A stretch of DNA of 64,000 nt from Euglena gracilis (lineage: Eukaryota > Euglenida > Euglenophyceae > Euglenales): positions 84,440,474-84,504,473 of the forward strand of contig CP154956.1 in NCBI GenBank assembly GCA_039621445.1, in the 5' to 3' direction. The position numbers and the translations under genes are program-made. This document shows, piece after piece, positions 23,301-33,666 of the stretch (position 1 is the stretch's first letter; each line of letters starts with the position of its first letter). The notes under the pieces were generated by a model, which saw nothing but the letters and a program-made list of their open reading frames with translations, searched no databases and was not told where the DNA came from.

Positions 23301-25530
23301 GAGCTGGGCAGGGCTGGGCCGAAATTGGACTATTGTCCAAAAAATGATCTGCAAAACACAATTTTGAAGAAAAAAAATGAGCATCGGACAACCCCCCCTC
23401 AAAAAAACACCCAAAACGCCCCCCAAAACACCATTTTGGCCATTTTTGAACACTTTCTTCAAAAATTTTCGGCACTAAGTGCCGGAAATTTTGGGCTGGA
23501 CCCAGCACAAGGGGGCTGGCTAGCAGCAGACCCTAGGGGGGGAGGGGGGTGCTGTGGCTGTGGTGGGCCAAAATTGGGGCTGGCTGTACATCTCTCCTGG
23601 GGGGGGGGTCTGCAAAACTTAAAGAGATGTCTGGCGGGGAGAGGGGAAGGGGGGGGCAGTGAGGAATGAGGAAGGAGCGGAGGGGGCGAAACCCATGCAT
23701 GGGTCACCAGGTCAGGGGACACACATGCACCACAAAGAAAGAGCAAAACATGTGCAGTCGCAAAGGAATATGCAAATGAATAATATCGCCTGCTTGGGGC
23801 GGGATTTCTTCGACCCTGAGGGAGGGTCCAGCCGCTGGCTGGAAACACAATACTGGCACCTGGAAGGAACTCAAAAGAATGAGCAAAAAAAGGTAAAATC
23901 CAGTGGGTTGGGATTTTCAGCCAAAAATTAGAAGTAATCTTCTGGTAATATTCTGGTTTGGTGGGTTAGCCGAGGAGGGGGGGGGGGGTGTCATAAATGG
24001 GGAGGTGTAAAAAAAAAGAATTGTTGGTTTAATTACAACCTCCCAAAACCTTCCAAATTACCTACTTTGGGCGAAATTTGTCTGTTTTCACGATGGCCAG
24101 TCATATAAAGCTTGCAAAAAACCAGTTTTGTTTGGCAGGTTTTGCGGCCAAAAAAATAACAATCACACAGACCTCTTTCATTTCCTTCCCCAGGAGGTTG
24201 GTCGGCCTGAGGGTGTTACGTGTGGGGTGTTCATATGGGGAGGTTTCTCCCCAAACAAACACAAGCACCCTCTTTGACCGCTTTTTAAGCTGTCAGGCTG
24301 CGAGACTGCCGGGCCGCCAGCAAATATATGCCTCAACATATGGCGATTCAAGGCAAAATCAAGTAGATAAAGAGCTCAGCACAACGCAAAACCTGGTCCT
24401 CCCACAAACCGCTTTTTGACCATTTTTAAGCCCTGATTCAAAAAGAAACTGGGAGCAAATTCAGTGTCCTGCACTGCAAAATTTCGGCCGAGTCAAATTA
24501 GGCTGAGCCAAACCCAACTTTATTGCAGCAGACCCCCTCAGAGGATTGGCTGCCTGGCTGGGAGCTGCTGGGTGGGGGAAAAGCTGGACTGACCCCCCCC
24601 CACCCCACGGGGATTGGGCCCTCTCCAGCTGAAGAAGTTCCCTGGCTGGGGTGCAAAGATGCGAGGGTGGAAATGGGGAACGTGCGATGCGGGTCAGGCA
24701 GGAGGGGACGGAGGTGAGGCAAGGCAGCCAGCCCTGGAGAGGAAACATGGACAGCGGGCAACAGGCGCAACAGGGGCAGGAAAAACAATAAATAATAATA
24801 AATAATTATGATTGCGGTGAGACCAAAGATGTTTAATAGCTGGATTTTGACAGAAAATATTGGCCCTGCAGATGTGAAGCTTAAAGAAATGCTCCAGATG
24901 AAACTGAAACATGAAGAAAACGAAAAAAGAGCAAATAAATTTCTGGGGGGAATAAACTCTATTCGAAATGCGAAATGCCTTCCTATAACAATGATAAATC
25001 ACTGGCTGAGGGGAGACCACCTTCTTCCCATCACACCACAAATCCCCTGCATACGCTGCAGAAACAATTAAAAAGTAATGATGATAATGATATTTCCAGA
25101 TCTCTTTTTGTTGTTATTTCTCCCAATTCTTGGCTTTGTGTAAATTGCAATCAAACAGCTATGACCCGCTCTCAGCGATCCGCGCCTGACACGATCGCGG
25201 TCGATATGAACAAAAAAAACAGAAAAGACGGGCAAGAAATCCTCGAGGTGCAGCAGAGCAGCCTCAAGGGTTCACCACGCAGTTGGGGGCAGCAGACAGG
25301 CAGTAGACGTTCCCCTCCTGGAGGGCCAGCCGGGGGCGTTCCGCTGCTCGAAGCTGAAATGTAATGATCTGCGGCGTGTCGACAGGGGCTGGAGGTTAGA
25401 AAACCGATTAAATGAAGCAGCAAATTCAGGAACGTCCAGCACACTGCTATTGCAAAGATCTGAGCACAGAATCACAAAGGTTTGACAGCTTGGGCTCGGC
25501 GTTGGTTCATCGGAACTTATGGATACTTCC
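20385..25530 (-). CDS. Multi-exon gene for a cysteine-rich protein (3' part)
   Basis: Exons in transcribed order. 25443-25530: EVSISSDEPTPSPSC then QTFVILCSDLCNSS, acceptor TTTTTTTGCAG. 25276-25353: LRAAERPRLALQEGN then VYCLSAAPNCV. Tentative 23730-23838: PSLRVEEIPPQAGDIIHLH. 22988-23216: PSHADSRPPWLPLH, AGDGQRCPDAFWATSHLQG, PSARVFCAPCDASPKC, YEGTRVTTQVPQLAIPGC, GAAKNCTA. 21401-21524: FCHTMQALMQKRPQALS, VPAGPMLVLPNHSIADV, GVLSQAK. 20574-20649: QTFFKHKAARIMVNN then RHHLLNFFL, donor GAG|GTACGT. 20385-20484: GRLLHCGCSTVVLLSFQAD then EESPKSLECSGAK and TGA. Phases agree at 25443/25353, 22988/21524 and 20574/20484; at least one exon is missing between 21401 and 20649. Short CxxxxxC loops (CLSAAPNC, CAPCDASPKC, CQTFVILCSDLC) suggest a secreted or extracellular domain. 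I do not recognise the family. Confidence 0.55.
20752..21052. mobile_element. GCTTGTGCTTA inverted-repeat element, copy 1
   Basis: GCTTGTGCTTA at the left pairs with TAAGCACAAGC at the right. The interior has GCCTGCCCCTAGCAGG hairpins, C-run/G-run palindromes and a GGCGCCAAAGGCGCC palindrome. The right end, from GTGGGGTAG through CACCCGACTAAGCACAAGCC, is almost base-for-base the same at 35691-35721. It lies in an intron of the cysteine-rich gene. Confidence 0.7.
21740..22045 (+). repeat. AATAAGACC repeat family, copy 2
   Basis: Homologous to 905-1225. This copy carries two GGCGCGAAGCGCC hairpins (about 21767 and 21921) where copy 1 has decayed versions. It is intronic in the cysteine-rich gene. 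Confidence 0.65.
22582..22803. mobile_element. C-tract inverted-repeat element (AAATAACAC type)
   Basis: TA at 22580-22581 and 22804-22805. Left end AC(9)AAATAACAC, right end GTATTTG(10)TT. The CCCAAATAACACA word is repeated six times inside in one orientation. It lies in the intron between exons 22988-23216 and 21401-21524 of the cysteine-rich gene. Confidence 0.75.
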
Positions 25531-25649
25531 CTGCAAAAAAACAACAACAACAAAACAAAACAATCTCCTTTTGGGGAATGCGCCAAACCTGACCCGAATT
25601 CTTCTGACATTCACCAGGGGTCTTCTTTCAGACCCCAAGGTCAGGGTTG

Positions 25650-26060
25650 TATGGGAATCTCCGAGGGGGGGGGGGGGTGGGGGGACCCCCCTTCCGAAAC
25701 TAGGGGGGGGGGGGGAGGTGGGGGGACCCCCCCCTCGTCAAAAGGTCAATTTTTCTGAAATTTCTCAAAAATGGTGGGTAATCAAAAGAAATGTCCAATG
25801 CCTAAATTGAAGCCCTTAAAAAGCCCTATCTACTAGTATATTGATTTTCTGACAACTCCCCACCTGTCCCGATTTATGGTCATTTTTGGCCATTTTGCCC
25901 AAATTTCATGTTGAGCCTCAAAAAAAGACCTAAAGTACACTCCCGGCACGAAGCGCCGGAAAATTCTTTTTGCCTCCGCAGAGGAGGAGGGGGGGGGGTG
26001 GGGACCCCCTTCCGAAACTGGGGGGGGGTGGGGGGACCAGGTTTTGAATAGTGCTGAGCT
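25650..26060. repeat. G-run and CTTCCGAAACT repeats
   Basis: The phrase GGGGACCCCCCTTCCGAAACT with adjoining G-runs occurs at 25680 and again at 26005, with a CCGGCACGAAGCGCCGG hairpin between them at about 25943. This looks like one element with repeated ends. Confidence 0.45.
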
Positions 26061-26159
26061 CTTAATAATCGCGCACCTACCCCTTCATTGACCCCCCCCA
26101 TATAAACCGGCCCAATCCATGGAGCTCTTTTGACTGAAATGCAATGTTTTTGGCCTGAA

Positions 26160-27180
26160 ACGGGGCGCCGGGGGGTCGAAAAACACTCATTTTTGGCGCA
26201 AAAAAACAACAAAAAAAACATCGTTTTGGACAAAAAAAAATTCGATTTTTTTCAACTTTTTTGACCTGAAAATGACCCTAGGTCCTTTGGTTTCGGGCAA
26301 CAAAACGGGGTGCTGGTGGGTCGAAAAACGCTCATTTTCGGCTCAAAAAAACAGCTTTGACGGGTCTGGGAGGCCAAAAAACATCGTTTCGGGCAAAAAA
26401 AAATTTCAATTTTAGAGCCTGATTTCCTCCCTTAATCTGGGTCCTAAACATGCCTCAAAAACCTGCAGCTTTTGCAAATAAGAATACGGTTTCCCTGATG
26501 TCAACCTGTCCCAGTGAAGATTCCAATCTACTTCAAAATCGTGCCAGGAAATGCTGCCCGATTCATTAAAATAGGGATTTTTTCGACTTTTTTGACCCAG
26601 CTTTGACCCAAAGTCAATGGGTTGGCGTCCCAAAGCGGGGCGCCGGCGGGTCGAAAAACGCTCATTTTCGGCTCAAAAAAACAGGTTTTCCGGGTCCGGG
26701 AGGCCAAAAAACATAGTTTCGGGCCAAAAAAAATTTTTAGATTTTTTTCGACTTTTTTTTTGGTGAAAACGGCTAAGTCGAACAGTGGAAAAACTATACA
26801 AAATGGCCCGAATTGGCCGAAAAACGACCGTATCTCGGGCTAGGCGGTGAGCTGCGGGGAAACCAAAATCCCAGTAGATAGAGCGTTCCGGACATTTCCT
26901 TTAATTTTACATCATTTTCGAGAAATTTGAAAACATTGATATTCTGACCCCCCACCCCCGAAAACGGCCAAGTCGAACAGTGGGAAAAGTGTACAAAACG
27001 GCCATCTGGGCCGAAAACGGCCGTATCTCGGGCCAGGCGGGGAGTTGCGGGGAAATCAAAATACCGGTAGATGGGGCGTTCCAAGGGCTTCAAATTAGGT
27101 CTCCGGACATTTCCTTTGATTTGGCTTCATTTTGGAGATATGTTGAAAATTGACATTTTTTGGCCGAAATGGCAGAGTCC
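26160..27180. repeat. Diverged tandem repeats, two unit types
   Basis: Unit A (GTCGAAAAACGCTCATTTTCG with GGCTCAAAAAAACAG and GGGAGGCCAAAAAACAT) occurs near 26173, 26318 and 26650. Unit B (AAGTCGAACAGTGG, GTATCTCGGGC, GGGGAAA-CAAAAT, GGACATTTCCTTT) occurs at about 26773-26940 and 26968-27160. It may be a decayed satellite or a nested element. No exon seen here, nor from 27180 to the gene end at 27894. Confidence 0.65.
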
Positions 27181-27893
27181 AAAGGGGTGGGGGGGGGCTT
27201 AAAAAGGGGAGGCGGGCCAATCCAACCCAGTTTGGACCCCTTCGCGCGTGAATAACTCGAGCCTGGCGGGGAGTTGGGGGTCAAACCCAGGTGATTCGGA
27301 AACTAGGAATCCAGTCGCTTGCGACTGAAAAAAATTTTCGGGAATGGGGCCAGGATCATGGTGATAATCCGCTGGTTCCCGAGGTGGCGAGGGGGAGGGG
27401 GAGGGGGGGGGTCGAGGGGGGGTTTTCCCCCAGGGGTAAGCTTCGCTCTTACCCATAAAGGGATAAGAGCTCAGCGACCCCCCCCTACCACCTTACCCCC
27501 CTAGGGGGGGACCCCCCCCCTACCACCTACCTCATGTCTGCCGAGCTTCCCATACAACCCTGCCCAAGGTGCAGCCAAAAAAAAGAGATATCAAATTTGG
27601 TCAAATGATCTGTCTTCAAATTTAATTAATAGTAATCAGGCAAAAGCGTGCATTTCTGGGAAAGCAACTCAAAAGAATGTTTCCCCTCGGTGCATCAGAC
27701 TAAACCAGGCCAACCGTCGCCCGAGCGGCCCCGCCTCTCTCGGGGGGGGGGGGGAGGGGGGTTGCCCTGCGGACCAAAGTCCTGCCGGGGACCCGAAGGT
27801 TGATTTCATCGACGGGCCTAAAATCCCACCCAGGAAAGCACACCGCGGGGTGCTACTCAGAAGGACAGCTAATTTTTTCTTTTCCAGGCGTAT

Positions 27894-30800
27894 TTAAGAA
27901 CGCCTGCCATGCACATCCTTGGGCACAAGCAGGAGAGAGGTGACGGTGGATTTGATGACATTTAATGCTCCCGAGGGTGCAAAGAAAAAGGGGTGGCGTA
28001 CATCGCGCAGCTCCTCGATGAGCTGATTGTTGATGTTGAAATAAGAGTGCCGGGTGTTGTGTACGTTTGTCTCCATCCAACTGCAAAAAAAAAGAGCTCG
28101 GATGTGTTGTGAAAAAGACTGTGACCAGGTTTTTTTTAAGACCAGGGGTATCCCCCCACCCGCCCCCGGGGGGGGGGGTCCCTGGCAGGGCAGAACGGGA
28201 AGGCCTGGTGGGGGGTCAACCTCCCAACTTTGGGAAAACGGGGACTTTGGCCGGGGAAAAATTTTGAATTCTTTTTTGAAAAAATGCACCCAAACTACAC
28301 AATTTTTTTGATGGAAAACCAAATTCTTTCACAAAAAAACCCAAAATTTCAGGTTTAAAATTGGTAGCTTTTAGGAGGGGACGAAAAAAACGAAGGTCAA
28401 AAAAAATTGGACAAATTTGGCACAGTCAAATTTCGCGATTTTTCTCTTGGAAATTTTTTGGATTTTCAATGGCATTTTTTGTTTCAAAAACCTCTCAAAA
28501 TCAAAGTTTAGGGAACATGTTGAATTTGGAAGGAGTGAAAAAATGAGGTTTGGGGGTTTTTGGGGGGGACCTCCAATATGGGTCCCAAAATGGGTCAAAA
28601 ATACATTTTTTCCGGCGCCTTTGGTCCAAAAATTGGTGCTCCTGGAAATACGGGAAAAGGTGGGGGGAGGGGTGGTCGACCCCCCCCACCCACCATGCAG
28701 GGGGTGGGGGGGGTCGACCCCCCACCCACCACCCTGGCTGTTTCTGTTCTGCCCTTCACCCGTTCTGCCCTGGTCCCGGGGGCTTTCCCCCAAAAATGGC
28801 CAAATAATCGCAAAAAAATGCTAAAAAAAGCACGTTTTAAAAATTCTCGGCGCCTTCAGCGCCAAAAAGATTATCCACCCCCCTCTGGGGGGACCCCCCC
28901 CTGGGAGGCTCGGCTGGACCCACCCACCCTACCCCCCCCTCAGGGGCCCAAGGCTTAAAAAAAAAAAACCTGGCTGTGACGTGTGGCAGTGGCTTTTGCA
29001 TCAAAATCAGGCCGGTGGTCAGGAACGAATGGGGGGATGGGGCAATTCACATACAGCTTTGCATCGTGGGGCTTCACTTGAAAATGTAGATTACCTCACA
29101 TGACGTGTTATCGGCTATCAGCATTTGAATACATATTTTTTGAAAGAATCAGCAACGGTGTTTTTGAAACCTGTAGTAGCAGTGTTGCCGCATTCAATTT
29201 TTTCAAAATTTTCAAAAGAAAGGAACTGATGATAAATACATCTGCTGATGTGGAATATGTATTCATTCAGAAAACAATACTTCTAGCAACCCTCACTCTG
29301 GGCATTCTCAGACACATTAATTTGAGACTAATATTTGAGAAGTTGAGGTAAATTAGGGCTGGACGAGCTTGGGGGGGCAGCAATGCTTTACCCCATGTTC
29401 ACATTTCGTTTTCCTTATTTTTTGGTGGCTTTGACCCAGAGGTGAGCCCGCAAATGGAAAAGGTACAACCAGGAGGGGATAACATTTTTTTGAGAGTGAG
29501 CTCACCAAAAGGATCCTTACATTGATGAAAATCTTTGATAAATAGTCCCCTGACACAAAAGGAGGAGAGATATTTTCTTGAGAAAAAAAGCCAGCTGCAA
29601 ACAACTCACAAAGCAAGCCGCTGGACCTGGTGTCGATGACGTCCATATCAAGCCACTCGCATTCTGTGTTGCTGACTTGCAAACGTCTCCGCCTCTTCTG
29701 CACATGGGCAAACACCGGAGTCCTCTGAGAATACTGATGGTGTTTCAAAGTTCAATATTTTCCCTTGGATCATATCAAATGAAGCCTCAGGCATGTTGAT
29801 ATGCTGAAACTACGCCAGATGTTGTTTATTCTGCCGAGACATCGAAAAATGCAACCCTCCTGTGCCTATGCAGCCTTTCCAAAAAATGACCAGAGAAATT
29901 GGAGGAAATCCTGATTGCTTTTGCAACATCACCTCATTGAAAATTCGAAATTTTGAGAAATCAAACACAAAATTGTGTTATGTGCGTGGACGAGACAATG
30001 GCACCCCAATCAGAGCAAACCGTGTCTGCATGAAACCAATCCAGTACCAAATCATGAATGCAATAAAATGTTTAATCCGTTTTGTCAGCCAGAACGTTCC
30101 AGAGTTTTAGTCAGTTTTAGGGTACACAGGATATTTGCAAAATTCTCATGTGATTGTCTTTCACCCATTCAAAAATGTCAGGTTTTAAAATTAGGTGGCA
30201 AGTTAGACCCTAAAGGAGGGAGTGGGGTCATTAGCAAGCACCTATGACAGATTCCAAATTTTAGCCCGGTCGGCCGCGGTCGGCTGCGGTCGGCAAAATA
30301 GTCGGCCGTAGGTAAGGGGCAGGCCAACAAAAAATGAGCATATATCACCTTCTTTTGGTCACTTTTGTTGTTTTTTGCCCACTTTTTGCTGTGTTTTGGC
30401 TGCTTTTGGCCAGCTTTTGCTTTTCTTTGACCTCTTGGCCACTTTTGCCCACTTTTCTCTGCTTTTGGCCATTTTTACCCACTTCTGGCCACCTTCAGGT
30501 CACTTTAAACGTCGTTTTGTTGCTTTTGACATCAAGTGCAGCCAAACGTGACCTAAAATGGCCTAAAAGTGGCCAAAAATGGTTAAAATGGCCAAAAGAG
30601 GGCAAAAGAGGCCAAAGAAAAGCTGTTTTGGCCACTGTTTTTGCGACTCCAGAAGCTGCACCTGGCGCAAAATGGTCAAAAATGATCAAAATGGACCAAA
30701 AAGTTACCAAAAGCAGGCAAAAAAAAAATCCCAAAGTGGTCCAAAAAGCCAAAAATGGCCCAAGATGGCCCTGCTTTTGGCCAATTTTGGTCACTTAAGC

Positions 30801-33623
30801 AGCTTTTGTTCACTTTTTGCAACAAACTGGCGAAAAATGCTCAAAAATGGTCAAATTGGACCAAAAAGAGACCCAAAAAAATGGCAAAAATAACAAAAAA
30901 GGTCGAAAATGGCTTTAAATGGTCAAAAATGGCCCAAAATGGCCCAAAATGGCCCAAGAGCAGGACAAAATGGCCCAAAATTACAAGAAGTGGGCAAAAA
31001 ATGGCCAAAAAATGATCAAAATAGGTCAAAATGGGTAAATTACGATGACGAATGGGCCAAAGGGGACAAAAGCGACCTAAAATGGCCAAAAGTGGCGAAA
31101 AGTGGCCAAAAGTGACAACATGAGCAAGATGGGCCAGAAAAATCTCAAAATCTGGGATAAAAATGAGCCTATTTCCTCATTCTCACTGAAAAATTGGCAT
31201 CAATTAGAAAAAAATTGCGCGGTCGGCTGCGGTCGGCCGCGGTCGGCAACCCACCTATGACAGTCCTGAAACCCGCGGTCGGCCGCGGTCGGCTGCGGTC
31301 GGCTGCGGTCGGCTGCAGTCGTCATAGGTGCTTGGTCATTAGTCACCCACATGCCATAAACATTGTGTGCAGTTGTATCTGTATATGTGTTCATAATCCA
31401 TTTTGCAAATGTCGAACCACAGAAAACCACACGAACCAACCAATTAACAGTTGTGAGCCAAGATGCCGCACTCAGTAGACAAGAGATAACGAGCAAGCAA
31501 GGGAGGGGACCGGCGGGGAGAAGGCGCCACTCATGTGCTTCAAGTGGTAGATGGAGCGGCCCAGGCTGGGCTGCGGCCGAGGCAGCCACTGGCCTGAAAG
31601 GGGGGAAGGACCATCTCAACAAGAAAAAACAACCAAAAAATCTTTACCATAAAATCATCTCAACAAAAAAGACTGGGCTGTTTGTTCCTGCTGGAAAACA
31701 AGTTGCCGGGGGGGGAGACACAGAAGGTGCACACCCCCACTCAAATTGCTCTTCAGCAACACCTTGGGTTTTTTAAAGCCATTTAGCAGTCACAGGTTAC
31801 CCGGTGGGCGTTCTCAACAACGGGTGGGTTCTCCTCTCGAGCCGAGTCCAAGCCTGGAACACTGAAGTTATCCGGCAGTTTTTTGCCACCGGCTCCAATT
31901 TTCTAGGTCTGGAGGAGATGGCAGTGGGGTTCTTTTGTCAGAATCAGTCATTGAGGCCAAGAGGAAACAAAAGAAGAATGATTGCATCATCCTCAATGGT
32001 AAACCCCCCAAATGATACCCCCCGGGGTGTTATTTTTTTCGCTCGAAGTCCCGGCCTGAGGGGGGGGGGGGGTATTATTTGGGGGGGTGATAGCACCCCA
32101 AAATCTTCGAAATTTTTCGAAGTCCCGTGGGACCCAAAATTGCACCCAAAACCCCCTTTGGGGCCATTTTTTGTACTTTCTCATGAAATTTGGCATTTTT
32201 AGAGGCCAGATGATCCAGAAAAATCGATTTTTTTCGTAATTTGTTGTCAGAGATTGTGATATTGCCTACATTTTCAGGTCAAAATCCGGGTCGTCGGCCC
32301 GAAATTGGGGGGGGGGGGTATTAACTCGGTCGCCAAAATCAGACCCTGAGGGGGGGGGTATAATTTGGGAGGGAGGTGTTATTTGAGGGGGGGGGGGGTA
32401 TTATTTGGGGGGAGGGTAAACCACAAATAATATTCCCATCAAGCCACTTGTCAACACAGCACCATATTAGCTGACAAATGATGTTCAATGAGGCCCAGCC
32501 CCGCCCATCCCTGGCACTGGATTCAGAAATCTCAGTTGCAGAGGTATGCGGCAGGATCATAGCAGGTCCAACTAGCCAGCAGCAACCAAGAACATTTTTG
32601 TCCGACCCTGGAACCACCCACACAGGGATATCAATTGCAGAATTTCTGCAGCCTAACCATCTGGATCGTTGAAACTCGATCTCCGAAAATTCAACATTTT
32701 TGGAATTTAACTTTTAACTCCAAAACTCTACTTTTGGAATTAAGCCTTTAACTCCAAAACTAAAACTTTTGGTGTACTGTGTTGGCGAGGGGGATCAGCA
32801 GGGACCTGGCCCCCGCTTGGAGTTGAAGATCTCAGCGTACCACAGGGCCTCGTCCCGGGTGTCCCCGTACAGCGTGATGGGGCCAGGCACGGAACACTTT
32901 GCCAATGTTTTGCCGCCGTTGCATGCGAAGGGGGGGGGGCTTCCCCCGGCAAGGGCCTCGTTTTGTTGCCCCACGCGTTGACAGGTGACGTATGGACATT
33001 GACGGTTCGTCTTTGATAATGCTTCGTTTCCATTTCAGGGTGAAGCCTCCGAGGTGTGGCTGCAAAAATGAAGGAGAAGATCGAGGGACCAGCAAAATTG
33101 AAAAGGGCATTGTGGGGTTGAGGCGCCTGCTCGTGCGAACACAAAGATCGAAGCGTCTCAAAATCCCTCGTGATGAACCTGGACGACAATGAACTTGCGA
33201 TTGCAATGCATCACAGACGCAAGGTGCGAGGTGGGACAACCGAAGAGAGGAAGAGATGTCTCCATGGGGCACACGTTTGATGCTCATAGTCGGGGTTGAG
33301 CAGGGTGCACGTGGTGAGCTGCAGCTGTGACGGGCCTGGCAGGGTTGAAAAGGCTCAGAGGCGCACTCCATCACGCATCACAAATGCTTCACACGGACCG
33401 CATGCCCACCAATCCACCCTCCCTCCCACACGAAACTCCAACCATCCATATGCGCAACAAACCTGGTCCCTCTGAAGAACGCAGTATGCCGTTTCACTGC
33501 AGTTGCAGGGAACACACGCACGCACACACACGCGCACACACATCCACACGCGCGCGCACACACACCAGACACACATAGACACACATGGGCACACACACAC
33601 ACACACATGTGTGCGCACCCCCC

Positions 33624-33666
<43 letters not shown>

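Noticed and set aside
24808-25071. K/E-rich plus-strand open frame (KLKEMLQMKLKHEENEK)
   Set aside because: It is the complement of a T-rich intron between exons of the cysteine-rich gene. Lysine and glutamate come from A-rich DNA.
29100-29351. 83-codon plus-strand open frame
   Set aside because: It lies within an intron of the hydrolase gene on the opposite strand. It has no splice or promoter signal and an AT-driven composition.
32460-32620. Possible extra hydrolase exon GSDKNVLG after GGTTCCAG
   Set aside because: Exon 31511-31593 joins the preceding exon directly, with correct phase and the expected family sequence.
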